Assembly (NCBI RefSeq): GCF_000165425.1
Contig: NW_001799155.1
Location: forward strand, 254,022 to 318,021
From: Paramecium tetraurelia
Taxonomy: Eukaryota; Ciliophora; Oligohymenophorea; Peniculida; Parameciidae
DNA: 64,000 bases
Direction: 5' to 3'
Program-made: the position numbers and the translations under genes
The notes under the pieces: model-generated
Told to the model about the DNA's origin: nothing
The model's database searches: none
The model's input: only the letters and a program-made list of their open reading frames with translations
Shown: positions 38,601 through 52,077 of the stretch, piece after piece
Layout: each line of letters opens with the position of its first letter
Position numbering within the stretch: the stretch's first letter is position 1

Positions 38601-39069
38601 TCCTGCAATTGTGAAATTTTAAGTATTTATTTAATATTGTTTTTCAAGATATTTATTTAAATAAATTGCATTAATTAATTTTCAATTTTCTTCTTATTAA
38701 AATATTTAATATCGATACTATTTTAATAATGGTTAAGTGAATTCTGCCAAAGATGGATTCTGCGTTTAAGGTTGCAATTTGCATTAATAACATTAAATTT
38801 GGGTAAATTGCAAATTTTAAGATATTGAGAAATAACCTTATATTATTAAATATTAGAAAAATATATCTACCCTATCCCTTAAATAGAGGAAAAGGCACAA
38901 TTGTTTACACTTATTAGAAAATAGAAATACAAAAATACATTATTTTGAAAATTATTTTTTGATAATCCAAATTTAAAGTCTAAATAGAAGTTCAGAATGG
39001 TTAATATAAATAATAATTTATAATTTTATGGATAAAAATCTCCTCTATGAATAAACTAAAACAATCATG
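38601..39069. other. Intergenic between two minus-strand genes
   Basis: About 470 bp, A+T-rich. Several short ORFs occur by chance but none is supported. Confidence 0.5.
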
Positions 39070-40741
39070 TCAATTGTATAAGCTTCTACTTCTAAGTTGA
39101 GGGGATGTTAATAGTTTCTTACTTTTCAAACTAGCAAAACTCTTACAAACCCTTTTCGCCTTTGACTAATCATCATCTGAATCTTCCTCACTTGATTCAT
39201 CATCTTCCTCATCACTACTAGATTCAGATCTAGTAGTTCTAAGCATTTTCTTTTCCAATTCAGAGGGATCCTCTGGATTCACAAAATCTAAGACCATCGA
39301 ACCCTTCTTATCAAAAAAATATAAGGAGAGTGTAAATATAATTCCAAAAAATGAGATTCCTGAAAAAAAGAATCCAACGTTGGAATATCCAATTTCAGGA
39401 TTATCAGATAACTCAACAATATAACCTGCTAATATAGGGAAGAAAGCCAAGGCAACACTCTCGAACATTCCTAATAAACCAAACGCTGTTCCTACTACCT
39501 TTTCTGCAACTATGTACTATATGGATGGTATCAAAACACAGGAATATAAGGCGAAACTGGATCCCAAGAACATCAAAGGTATAATTGAGAACCAATTAGG
39601 TGATCCATGCTCTCCATTAGGCATGATTCCAAATGCAAAATGGGTTAGAGTGAAAAGAACACAGGTTATTAAAATGAATTTTCTTCTTTTCCCTACTTTG
39701 TCTATATATGGCCCAAAAAAGGGACTGGTGATAGCTAAATTATCTCAAGAATACCTGCCATTAAATATGGTGTCGTCAAGACCTTTCCTGCTTACACATT
39801 TGTGAATTAAAATTTTTCTTATAAAAAATCATTGGCATCATCAAGAAATGGAATATAGGATCCCAATGTCAAGGTACAAATTAAAACTAAGATCCAGAAT
39901 GTTCCATTTAAATTTTTGATATCTTTAAAGGATACTCTTTCAATATCATCTTTCTATTCTTCACCTTCTTCCTCTTCTTATTCTTCTATTATAAATTAGC
40001 CCTCTACATATTATAAAAATATACTCAGTTTATTAAGTTCATTCTTTTTATCCAATATACATAAGACTACTGCACATATGAATGAAAAGACACACAAAAT
40101 CACACTAAAAAATAGTGGATAGGTCAATCCCTCATATGATTCATAGAGTATTGGAGTAAGGAATGAGTTTGCAGCACTAGCTAATTCAGGTATGGTCATG
40201 ATGTAACCAATGGCCTAAAATATAGATTTGAATAATTAAATACGGTCGACAACTCTTTTCCTCTAAACCACTTACCAATGATGGCTGCTTATGCTATAAT
40301 TAAATTTTCTGATGCACATCCAAATATTATTCTTCCTACTAACATGATCCAGAATATTTTAAATGCGCCACCCAATGCTACAATAGTCTAAGCCACAACT
40401 ACTATGGCACTAAAGAGAATAATTCCAAATCTAACACCTTATATTGAGTCAGAATTTATACCCAAAAAATCTATGATTATTCCTCCTATCAAAGTTAAAA
40501 AAATATTTGGAAATGAGAATGCAGAATATAACAGGTTATAGTTTGAGATGGATATGTCTAGATCTTTAGTTAACTATTTTTGAAGTGCTTAGGGATTATC
40601 AAATGAATAGTTATTTCCAAACATTAAGAGACACCCAAGAATCATTATCACATATTTCAATTTAGACTCTTTTGGTTCATCTTCTTTCTCCTCTTCATCA
40701 CTCTCCTTTAAGAATGTTTTGTTGATATCATTAACCTTCAT
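39070..40741 (-). CDS. Major facilitator superfamily transporter
   Basis: The protein has 540 residues with introns 40215-40243 (29 nt) and 39735-39754 (20 nt), an exact triplet length. It has an acidic N-terminus (ESDEEEKEDE), about 12 membrane helices and a central acidic loop (EEQEEEEGEEQ). The MFS motifs include GGIIIDFLG after helix two and GRIIFGCASENL, plus a second-half GPYIDKVGKRRK. The C-terminus is an acidic/Ser tail (SSSDEEDDESSEEDSDDD). Similar proteins include the MFSD1 (lysosomal) group, and the substrate is unknown. Without the 20-nt intron the gene would appear frameshifted. Confidence 0.88.
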
Positions 40742-40889
40742 TGCACACTTTAATTATTGATTTAACTTATAATTTAAATTCTTTATTATTATTAGATTCA
40801 TCAATAACAATACTCTTCAAATTCTAAATTGTCTAACTAATATATAATACTACAATTTTAAACTATGATCAAATTATAATTATTAATTT

Positions 40890-42225
40890 ATGCATTTAAG
40901 TCCTTCCATTTAAAAACGAGACTCTCCAAATGAAATTCTTAGAGCAAGAATGGAAAAGAAACCCAGTGGGAGATTTACTTTTCTTAAAACTCAATAGGAA
41001 AATACTTGTTAATAGTAAGTACAAAATAACAGAGATCGCATCAAATCTAATTTAAGAGGTATTGAATTTTGGTAATAGATAGGATAGATTCTGCACATTC
41101 TAAATAGACCCTTGCCTGTTACCAAAGATCAAATTGAAGAATTACTAGATTTAGGCAAAAAATTAGATATAGAAATTAATACAATGGACTCTGAATTCAT
41201 TTGTCCGAATACTAAAGAATTTCATGAGAATTATGATATCTTAGAAGTATTAGGAGAAGGATGTTTAGGGTTAGTAAAGAAGATTATTCATAAAACTTCT
41301 TAAGATCTGTATGCTGTCAAAATTGTATAGACTCAAGATGATGAAATAATTAGAAATGTAATAATGAATTCAATTTTAGATGATCATTGAGTTTAAAAGA
41401 TTAATTAAGTTGTCACATGAAAACATCGTTAAAGTACATAAATTATATGTTGATTTTGATAACAGCTTCTAATCTGAAAGTAAAGCTTATGTAGTAATGG
41501 AAATTAATTGAAGGATAGGAAATGTTTGTAGTTTTAAATTCTTTGGGACATTATTGTGAAGCTGATGCTAAAGAAATCTTTAAATAGTTATTAAGTGCTA
41601 TTGAATATATGCATAGAAATGGAATTTGTCATAGAGATTTAAAACCAAACAATATTCTTTGTGTAAATAGTACTAATCATTTTGTTATTAGACAAAAAGT
41701 AAATCAAAGTGACAGACTTTAATGTGAGCAAATTTAGTGATTCATATAAGGAATTTGGAGATTTGAAGGACAGAGAGAAAATTGAAATGTGGACATATAC
41801 TGGAACAGTGGCATTTTCTGCTCCTGAAATCTTCACAGGAGAAGGATACAAGTAATAGATCATTGATAAACTGTTAGTTAGATGGTTGATATGTGGAGTG
41901 CAGGGTGCATTTTATATTCAATGTTATCGGGATAATTACCATTCAATGCAGATTAGTAAATTTTGATATAATTTTAGTCTCAATGATTTGATAGATAATA
42001 TTAAAGAGGCCAAGATTAACTTCCCTGTTGAATTATTTGAAGGAGTTTCAGAAGAAGCCAAAGATCTGATCACTCAATTACTTTAAAAAGATTGGGCATT
42101 AAGACCTCATCCTGATTCTGCATTGAAACATGGATGGATTAGTGAAGATTAGAAGTTATTGGAAAGTCAAAGAAGTCTTTTAAAAAGATTAAATCATAGA
42201 AGGAATGATCCAAGATTAATTCTGA
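40890..42225 (+). CDS. Ser/Thr protein kinase with an apparent 1-base frame break
   Basis: A basic N-terminal region leads to the kinase domain: Gly loop LGEGCLGLVKK, Lys in YAVKIV, ICHRDLKPNNIL, DFN in place of DFG (VTDFNVSKF), APE as FSAPEIF, and DMWSAGCILY. Introns are seen at 41358-41379 (22 nt) and in three further places downstream (31, 26 and 22 nt). Near 41512-41517 the conserved hinge (VVME then LIEGQEMF) changes frame by one base. No intron explains this. DFN is unusual for metal binding. The end is uncertain: a 25-nt intron would give TGA 42223-42225. Otherwise the frame runs on into the haemoglobin gene. Confidence 0.75.
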
Positions 42226-42350
42226 AACAGAGACACAATAAAAGATGCTAATCAATATTGCTAGGTTCTTAATAATTGATAATTAATCTCCATTCAATGG
42301 AAATACAACAGGAAATTCATTTACAAGAGACTTAATTATAACTGTCTAAC

Positions 42351-42731
42351 ATGTGTTCTTTGATTAATTGGGAGGAGAAGCCGCCGTCACAGCAGTCACA
42401 ACTAAATTCTACGCTAACATCCAAGCTGATCCAACAGTTGCCAACTTCTTCAAAGGAATCAACATGGCTGACTAAACAAACAAGACAGCTTCATTTTTAT
42501 GTGCCGCTCTTGGAGGACCAAAGGCTTGGGGAGGAAGAGTACAAAATTATATTGATATAAAAATAGAACTTAAAAGATGTCCATGCCAATATGGGAGTCA
42601 CAAATGCCCAATTCACAACAGTCATCGGACATTTAAGAAGTGCCTTGACTTCTGCCGGTGTTGCTGCTGCTCTGGTTGATTAGACTGTCGCTGTTGCTGA
42701 AACAGTCAGAAAAGACGTTGTCACAGCCTGA
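42351..42731 (+). CDS. Truncated (2-on-2) haemoglobin, Paramecium type
   Basis: The protein closely follows Paramecium haemoglobin: [31 protein letters not shown], then after an intron [11 protein letters not shown] (proximal His in DVH) and [12 protein letters not shown]. One intron of about 28 nt lies at 42540-42566. The stop is TGA 42729-42731. It binds O2 and is cytoplasmic. The start is odd: the only nearby ATG (42351) is out of frame by one base with the globin frame. The next in-frame ATG (42245) would add some 37 unusual residues. A one-base deletion or sequence error at the second or third codon is likely. It follows the kinase within about 125 bp. Confidence 0.88.
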
Positions 42732-43640
42732 TTATTATTATATATAATGAACATATATACAACAACATCTCTATTCGGTTTTCTACTATTTTTATTTTTT
42801 CTTCAACTCATAACTAAATTATCAACATGATTACTATTTTTATCTAATAATCGCCCTACCACCATATTCATGGTATTCAAATAGAATGATAGCATAGTTC
42901 TAAATATTATTGCAGTCTAAAAATAGTCTCAAACTGATTAAGAGTTTTCCATTAAGAAATGGAAAAACGTAAAATGTATCTAAAATATAAAAATAAACAG
43001 CATTATAAACTTCATCCAAGATATTCACTTTTCAGTGAAAGGCAAACTTTATTTTATAATTTAACAGGGTATTAAATCATTGAGGTGCTGTTCATTTAGA
43101 ATTTTATACAAATTGCATTCTTACTAGATTTACTCTGACATAGAAATATTCATATGTATTCAACCCATTAGTGTATTTGAAAATAACTTACAGAGATTTT
43201 CAGAGATTTTCAAGAGATACTTCCACAAATATTTCGAATATATAATTTACACTATGTGATTTTCATAATATAATAGATTTTGATGATTTTATATTTTAGA
43301 GATCTTAGTTGGTCTGATAATAGCATAAATTCATAGAATATTATATGTTTACCTTTGACATGTATATTATCGAAAATGTATGATTTATATATATACTCTC
43401 TTTCAATTTTCTATTTTATTAATTTACTTGAAGGATAAATTAATTTATGTGAAATCGTATAAAAGCGACATCCTATAAACTGGATGTTTAAAAAAATCAT
43501 TAAGATTTGTAATAATACAAACTTCTAATCTATTTAAATATGCTCTTACATTAATTAGCCCTATTAATATTCTATTAAAAACGCAAAAATTTATCAATTT
43601 ACACTCATCTTAAAAAAGTTTCTTTTAGTTTTCAAATCTT
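42732..43640. other. Long A+T-rich intergenic region
   Basis: About 900 bp after the haemoglobin stop. A short direct repeat (CAGAGATTTT twice) occurs near 43190-43212. I see no supported gene on either strand. Confidence 0.5.
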
Positions 43641-44029
43641 ATGTTAAACAAGAATGGTAATTCATATTATTTTAAATCAATTTTTAGTCATTCGATTATT
43701 TTGAGAAATTTATTAGATCAAATTTTCTTAGGGATTGGCTGTCGCTAAAGAGTTGTTAGAGAAATATTCAAAGGTTTTAAATAAGACTCATAATTTATTT
43801 ATAGTTTTAGTTAGCAATAAGGATGTAGCCATTGTGTTTATACAATTCTTATGGGTAAAATAATGAAATTGATCAATGAAATAAAAACCAAAGGATGTGA
43901 TGAAACTTCACAAATTTTGATGAGTGTTTGAATTGTTGAATTTAAGAAATTGCTAATGGTTAAATTCATAATATATTGAATATAAATATAGCAATACACT
44001 TTACTATATAGTCATTTATAATATTAATA
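43641..44029 (+). other. Possible short gene before PTEN, unresolved
   Basis: At about 43735-43870 the plus strand reads GLAVAKELLEKYSKVLNK with better base composition than its surroundings. An overlapping frame is also open to about 43931. No start, intron set or family motif settles it. It may be the end of a small gene or chance. Confidence 0.3.
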
Positions 44030-45507
<1,478 letters not shown>

Positions 45508-45540
45508 TCATTATATTTATTTCAATAAAATCAAACTAAA

Positions 45541-46641
45541 ATGAATAACTCTCAATCTACATATAGTAACAATTCAAGATTTGTATCTTCTCATAGAGAT
45601 CCGCTTCAAAAATACAAAGAGAGTTTGAAAGAAAAATTTAAGCTGATGTATGATTAAATTGAAGAGCAAAAATTTACAAATCCATTTGTTCTCCATGAAG
45701 GAACAATATTTCTAACAGAATAACAATCATTAAGATCCTTCTTAAATTCAACTCAAAAATTAGTCGAACTTTCTCAATTCCAAGATGAATAAATCTCTGT
45801 AAAAAGAGATAATTAAATAATACCTCTAAATGCAGAACCATGTAACTCAACCATTAAGAAAATTAGACCAAGAATATTTGATCCACCTCATTTTCCACAG
45901 CCCCTCATATTGAGTTTAGTTAAAACATCCTACATACAAAATACTCTCGAGCAACTTCATGAAAATAAGAACGGCTAAACCAATTTTAAAGAAGATAAAC
46001 TAAATCTATATACTCCAATTCAACCAATTCCAATTCAAAAACCAAAATCCTCAATTGGAACTTAAGTTAATTAAACCATAGAACATCAAGAGCAGCAAAA
46101 CGTATCAGTTTAATACAGTATTAATATAGATTAATATTAATCTTAAAATCACAGTTTTCAATCTTATATTGATAGATATTATGATTATTAGTAATAAGAG
46201 TAGTGTATTGATAGAAAGTAAAATAAATCTGAATCTAAGTTTTAGAATGAAAATGATGATTATTTCTATATGTTTTGTTTAGAATGTTAATAATTTGTAA
46301 GAATGTACAAGAACAATCATAATTAATTCCATTAAAGACATTGTAAGACTTTAAAATATGAAAATACTTTTTCCGAATTTATAGGAAAATTCAAATACTT
46401 GTTAGTTTATGAAACTAATTAAATGAGAGACTATGATGAAAGGTGTATAAAAATAAGGAAATATTGTCATGTAGCTTCAGAAATTTGCACTGTGCTACAG
46501 AAAACGTTTTGCAACAAGAGAATTAATTAGCTGAAGGTAGATCTAATTAAAATCCATAATGAAGTTTATAAACTACATGATACACATTCAATGAAAATCT
46601 ATTAATTGTTTTAATAAATGAAGATTTAATTGGCGGTTTGA
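45541..46641 (+). CDS. Gln/Asn-rich protein with C-terminal Cys/His cluster
   Basis: ATG 45541 to TGA 46639-46641 is an exact triplet length with no intron (366 residues). The first two thirds are Gln/Asn/Ser/Pro-rich and probably disordered. At about 240-275 a Cys/His cluster (FCLECQQFVRMY, then HNQFHQRHCKT) looks like a C2H2-type zinc finger. The C-terminus is helical. It starts 33 bp after PTEN on the same strand. No family is assigned. Confidence 0.75.
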
Positions 46642-46896
46642 TTTTTAGGATATATATATCTATTATATATGTATAGATTAATGAACAAATGATATAAATG
46701 ATCTTTTTTTTAATATTTTATCATAATTACACATAGCCAAAAACTAATCAAAAATAAGCAATGGAGCAAATACCTAACCTGCCTTTTTTATTCCTTTGAT
46801 TATATTTTCTTCTTTATTGCGAACATTACTGGTGAAACAGTAATTTATCTATTTAGTAATTAACCTGTGATATTTATTATTCGGAATATAATTACT

Positions 46897-47543
46897 CAAT
46901 TGTACTTTCTAATCTCTTTAGTTTCTCTCAACACTAATTATAATTTTAAACTCTATTCTTCAAAGTAGGTATGAAAACCCAAATTTCCTTAAATTTATAG
47001 AATTGAAATGCCATCAACAGTGTTAAAATTTTTAAAGATTTGCTAGTGTATAAATTTCTTTGCTTGAGTGAATTGTTGATCAAAGACTACTTATCCTATT
47101 AAAATAAAAATAATTTTAAGTTATCCATTTACTATCTGTTATTTCTTATCTATTTCAGAATTTGTTTCTCATCAGAATTTTAACTACTTAATTATTTATT
47201 GAATTGATAACATATTTAATTTATTTTATTTTTTCTTTAATCGACTTAAATAGGAGTTCTTTATTCTTATCATAATTATTTTAGTATTGGTTTTAAATAA
47301 CCGTTCTTTTATTTAGAATTTTAACTATTTGTTACATATAGAGCCTGCTTCATTGAACGATTTCGTGGAAAATTTTTAATAAATTTAGCTTCAACTGGCC
47401 ATAAAGCCTTCAACTTTAGGGTGAAATGATAATAATATAATTGACAATGGTAGTAACATTTTTTTCAATTTTAATAGAGTAAACCAATTTTCATCTAACT
47501 TGATTTCATAAATAAATTAGTTGTTTGATCTTAACAGTTTCAT
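46897..47543 (-). CDS. Hypothetical protein, partly resolved
   Basis: The minus strand gives a convincing C-terminal half (KFIHQQIFKNFNTVDGIS, then GFHTYFEEQSLKLQL) ending at TGA 46899-46897. It joins upstream by likely introns of 37 and 20 nt to KINQICYQFNKQL. An N-terminal piece begins MKLLRSNNQFIYEIKLDENW at ATG 47543. The join between about 47310 and 47400 is unresolved, where a TGA interrupts. Function unknown. Confidence 0.45.
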
Positions 47544-47843
47544 TTCAATTCATTCACCATAATATCTTATTTATCTGTAATTTTAAGGATACCACTATAG
47601 ATGATTTCATTCTAAGCTTTTACAATGACTAATATCACCAATCCAACAATATAAGTATCATAAATATATATAATATAATTTAAGTCTATTAAATATTACA
47701 TTAAGTCAGGGTAGCAACGATATGTTCATTAAGATGAAGAGATGTCCCTATCAAATTTTCATCAAATTCATTATTTAATGATCTAATAATTCATTTAACA
47801 TACCTTTTCTATATTCAAAATCTATAGGATTATATATTAATTT

Positions 47844-48065
47844 ATGCTAAAAACTCCTTTAAGGGAGAGAAAAAGCTTATTTGATAACTTACTTCAAAGA
47901 AGAAGGTTAAGCACAAAATAGAAGTCGAGGCGTCTTAATGGAATATATCTCGAAGGAATTAGAGCCCCCTTAGATTCGAGAATTCAAAAATCACAACAAT
48001 AATTCCTCAAACTAAAATAATATCATAAAAATAACCTGCTATTTATAATTTACAATTCACAATGA
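47844..48065 (+). CDS. Small basic protein, 73 residues
   Basis: ATG 47844 to TGA 48063-48065 is one open frame (MLKTPLRERKSLFDNLLQRR, then Arg/Lys/Gln-rich). Base composition is higher in G+C than the flanks. A second short open frame starts at ATG 48062 (MNKNQAKLQRINRKPCNS) and ends near 48178. The two overlap at ATGA, and I find no intron to fuse them. No family is known. Confidence 0.45.
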
Positions 48066-48464
48066 ATAAAAACTAAGCTAAATTATAAAGGATCAATAGA
48101 AAACCCTGCAATTCATTTTATACACTTAAGTTTTATTCTAAATCTCTAGATAAATCAGAAGGAAGATAATTCAAGTGAGATTAGCATGTATATAACTATA
48201 AATTTTATCAAAGTATTTTTTTAAATAATCTGCATAATGAAAAGGTTGAAAATAATAATTGATATTTATTTAAGCTTAGGGTCTTTTTTTATTTAAACTA
48301 TTAATTTTTTATATAGCTCAAGAATCAATTTAAATTATAAATTACAGATTTTAAACATAGAGAATTCATCATTATTAATGCAAGAAACAGTCATGCTTAT
48401 GAGTTCAAATAGATTGACAATTAAATTTACATTAAGTATTTGAAATATACAAATTACTTATAAA
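48066..48464. other. Mostly intergenic
   Basis: Apart from the short basic ORF that runs to about 48178 (see the neighbouring entry), this is A+T-rich DNA without a supported gene. Confidence 0.5.
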
Positions 48465-48875
48465 TCACATAAGTTTACAGTAATTAAATTTCCCATATTT
48501 ATCACATTCATGCTCATCCTTCATTCTATGTTTTAAGCATACTAACCTTTTACAAGAAGTACAATAAAATTTATTAAGGTCATTTAATGTGATTTTACAT
48601 TGTGGACATTTTGATTTTTCTATATTAATCTTCTAACAGACATGTTACTTCAAAACATCGATTTCAAATTCAGTAGAAAGGTAATTTATAACTTAACTGC
48701 ACTAATTACATTTAAGAGCTTTCCTTTCTGCAAATTAAAATGGACATTCATGTTCTTTTAATTCCTTGTGTTCTAAACAAAATTTTCTATTGCATAAAGT
48801 ACACTTAAAAGGCAAGAAATCTCTTCTTTTGCAATATTAAACATCACATCTTTCCATTTGATCATCTAAATTCAT
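48465..48875 (-). CDS. Tandem AN1-type zinc-finger protein
   Basis: ATG 48875-48873 to TGA 48467-48465 encodes 136 residues with no intron. Two AN1-like modules are visible. The first (about 10-48) is [16 protein letters not shown] then C..CLEHK..HEC. The second (about 88-128) is [16 protein letters not shown] then [18 protein letters not shown] motif lies between them. This is the plan of ZFAND1/ZFAND2-type stress proteins, which work with p97/Cdc48 and the proteasome. The ubiquitin-like and UIM parts of larger members are absent. Confidence 0.88.
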
Positions 48876-48948
48876 TTTAGTTTTTGACAATAATTTGTGT
48901 TAATAAAAAGTATTTTTTAAATTAAATTCTAGAAGAATAATAAATAGA

Positions 48949-49143
48949 ATGAACTAAAATCCAAACTTTTTTATATCAATCAAGTTTAAAGAAAAGAAGG
49001 TTGATTTGATAGAAGTACAAGATAAAACAGATGCTGCTCTGTTAGCCATAGAATTTTGCTAACAACACCCAGAATATTTGGAATACCGATACCGATTGAT
49101 GAAAGTAATTGAAGCTATAATTTTACTTCATAAATTTAAATGA
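48949..49143 (+). CDS. Small protein, 64 residues
   Basis: ATG 48949 to TGA 49141-49143, an exact triplet length. The core DKTDAALLAIEFCQQHPEYL and YRYRLMKVIEAI looks like a real helical domain. A 3' intron beginning at GTAATT (49105) is possible, which would change the last residues. No family is known. It is divergent from the AN1 gene (73 bp) and convergent with topoisomerase III (12 bp). Confidence 0.5.
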
Positions 49144-49155
49144 ATTAAGTTGAGA

Positions 49156-49995
49156 TCATTAAATTTTCTTCTTAACCTTTTTCATAGGGCAATCAGAGCC
49201 TTTAGGATGCCTTCCTGTGATACCGCATGAAGGGCAGAGTTTATCTTTTTTTTCTTTTTAATTAGAATCCGCTAAAGAAGGGATTGTTTTACTGTTGATA
49301 TTACATACATCCTCATAATGTCCAAACTAATTACATTTTTTGCATTAAACTTGTCTCATTAAGAAGCCCTATTTTGATTTTGAATTGTTTAAATGTGTTT
49401 ATTGTGATTCTCTATTTTAATTTTTCCATTCTGTCTTGAAACCTTCAGAACATTCAGGATATAAACAAAGTAATTGAGATTTTTATTAAAAAGTTGAATT
49501 TTCAGAATATTCAGTTTGAAATATATTCGAATTACATTTTCTACATTTTTTATCTGTTCTCTATATAGATTTAATGTAATCAGGTAAAAATATTGCTTAA
49601 TTGCATTAAGGATAACCAAGACAACCAAAAAAATAGGAATTCTTTAATTTGGATTATCTTATTTTCATTTAGTTTTAACACTAGTTGCATTTAAATGTTT
49701 CTTCAAAATTTGAACTTTTGAAAAATTTTTATTGAAAATTAGATGTATTATTGTTTTAAGATTTAGGTTAAAAATTAGACATACTATTATAATTTTAAGA
49801 TTGAGGTTGATAATTCTATATACTATTAAAATTTTAAGATTTTTCTTAACCTAAACAACATTTTAAACAAATTTCTAGGAATGTTCCATTAATTTATTTA
49901 ATTTCAACTAATTATGTACCACATATATTACAGAATTACGAATAATTCTATTAGTATACTTATTGTTATTACTATTATTATTATTATTACTATTA

Positions 49996-50054
<59 letters not shown>

Positions 50055-52077
50055 GGTATTATTGTTGCTTTTTTGGTATTTTATTTTTTTTTTATTTTTA
50101 TTAATTTTGTTAGGTTAAGTCTCTATTCTACGTATTATCATCATCATTATTTTCATCATAATCTTTTAATGCTTCTAAATACTATCCAAATGTAGATATA
50201 ATCTAACTTCTTTTTTCTTAAAGTTGCTTTAGAATATCACTCATCTCCGCTATTGTCGCTTCAACTATTTATTTTTTTTATTTTGTTCCCTATGCTACTT
50301 CATTCATTCTTTATTCCATAACAGCTCTTAAGTGTGGTTTATGCAATGTAAAACCTAACATTTCATAGGATTCTACTAATGCTAACCCGAGTTTAGTTGG
50401 TTTTATAATTTATCCTTTTTTTATTGCATATTCTCTTTCTTAAATTGTATTGATATGTTCATGAATTGTGGCATCAGTTCCTATACCATTTTTATCCATC
50501 AATCCAATCAATTCAGATTCAGTCATAGGTTTGGGAGGAGAAGTTTTACCATTTTGAATTTTTAGTGTAATTTATATCATATCACCTTTTTTATAATTTG
50601 GTACTTAAGATTATGACCATTCGTCATAGGGATAAATTTCTAAATAATTTTTTTCAAGAATCACCAATCCCTGTTTATAGAAGGATTCCTCCTAAACTTA
50701 AAGATTAACTGTTGTCTCAGAGCCTTTAGCATTCTTAGAGCAACATGCTAAGAAGTGTCTTGTAATTAATTAATAAATTTCCCATTCTTATTATGTTTAG
50801 GCATCTGATTCGCGCATCATTTTAACTGGATGTATTGGAGGATGGGCTTTGTCATCTTTATTACCTGCTCTTGGTTAATCAAAGTTGCAATTAATCAAAC
50901 TTTATGCAAACTCTCCCCATACAGGATGATTAACCTGATCTCTGATGATATTTTATAAATTAATAGTAGGTGGAAATTTATTGGTTTCAGTTCTTGGATA
51001 ACTAATAAAACCTCTATTATATAATTTCTCAGCTAATTCCATAGCTTTATGAGCAGATATTTTTAGCTTTTTTGAAGCCAATTTTTCAAATTCTATGGTT
51101 GATAAAGGGTAGGGTTTCCATTTCTGAACTTCTTTAGATTAAACATCCGTTATCTTTGCTTATTCTGTAAAACATCTTTCAAATAATATTAATACAATCA
51201 TTTCATCAAAAATGTTGCCTCTACTCCAATTATACCCACATTTTGTTTAATCTTCGCATTAGATAAACCAAAATTTCTCTTTTACAAATGAATCAATTTC
51301 TTTTTGTCTTTATACTACAAATCCTAATGTTGGAATTTAACAAGGACCATAACTAATGACAGATTACAAATGAAATTGCTATTATAATAGTAGAGTTTGA
51401 AATCTAGTAAAAGATGCTCCTATTCTAAGATCGATTTCCTATCGAGCAAGTACAGAATTAGATAAATTTTCATCTGGCTATTTTAAATTATCCAAAGCCT
51501 AAAATATAATATAATGACTATAAACTACTTTCTTAATATCAATATAGGTGACTGCTGAAAAATGAGCTCGATGTACTTAAATTTAAGGATTTGAATCCTT
51601 ACAAACCTCCAGAACTTCAAATGCTATATTTTCACCTTCTCTATCACAATCTAACCACAGAATTAATTGACTACATTCCCGTGCAAATTATTTTAAATTC
51701 CCTTCCAAAAATCCTATTTTTAGTATCTTACAATACTCTTTTCATTAGGAATTATATTTTCAATTTCTGCATCCTTTAATATAATGATGGGATCCCACTA
51801 ATCCCATTTCTAATATTGCTTAGGGTATCTCAGACTCTTTAAATGCCCTGTAACTGATGTTATCCACATCTCAACCTCCTAGTCTCCAAACTTAAAATTG
51901 AATTTGAATAATTTGTTATATGGAGATTGGGTTTCTTCTACTGTGTGATCACGAGCAAGCACGTTTGCTATCGACCTGGCTACAGAGGGTTTCTCTGCCA
52001 CATTGAGTACTTTGATTTTCCCAAACTATCTCTTTAAAACAGAAACATACCTTTATTCCTGTTCTAAAGTTATTCAT
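49156..52077 (-). CDS. TOP3: DNA topoisomerase III (type IA) with polyQ insert
   Basis: The protein has 947 residues with introns 52026-52050 (25 nt), 51715-51737 (23) and 51499-51528 (30), an exact triplet length. The Toprim domain opens [16 protein letters not shown] and carries [15 protein letters not shown] with the metal-binding acidic residues. The catalytic tyrosine is Tyr334 in [11 protein letters not shown]. The toroid domain includes [11 protein letters not shown]. Residues 649-680 are 32 consecutive glutamines. The C-terminus has Zn ribbons ([32 protein letters not shown]) and two CCHC knuckles ([30 protein letters not shown]), as in TOP3A. It works with RecQ/BLM and RMI1 in double-Holliday-junction dissolution. 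The ATG at 52106 is out: it reaches TGA in 10 codons. Confidence 0.95.
49728..49852 (-). repeat. Degenerate tandem repeat in topoisomerase III (N/Q-rich, 13-14 residues)
   Basis: Three successive units read [26 protein letters not shown] and [11 protein letters not shown]. At the DNA level the plus strand shows repeated ...TTTTAAGATTxAGGTT... blocks. The repeat links the polyQ/first Zn ribbon to the later Zn ribbons. Confidence 0.75.
49960..50055 (-). repeat. Trinucleotide (TAA)n tract coding for 32 glutamines
   Basis: Read on the minus strand in the topoisomerase III frame, 32 codons are all Gln: 27 TAA, 2 TAG and 3 CAA. In the standard code this would be a run of stops. Interruptions by CAA and TAG are silent, which argues for selection on protein sequence rather than a free microsatellite. 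Confidence 0.93.

Noticed and set aside
39735-39754. Frameshift in the MFS transporter
   Set aside because: Explained by a 20-nt GTATTC...TTTAG intron that restores AITSPFFGPYIDKVG.
39512-39805. Plus-strand 97-residue ORF
   Set aside because: Antisense of the MFS transporter.
49914-50195. Plus-strand ORF of Ile-rich residues over the ATT repeat
   Set aside because: It is the antisense shadow of the polyQ tract of topoisomerase III, whose minus frame is continuous with conserved domains.
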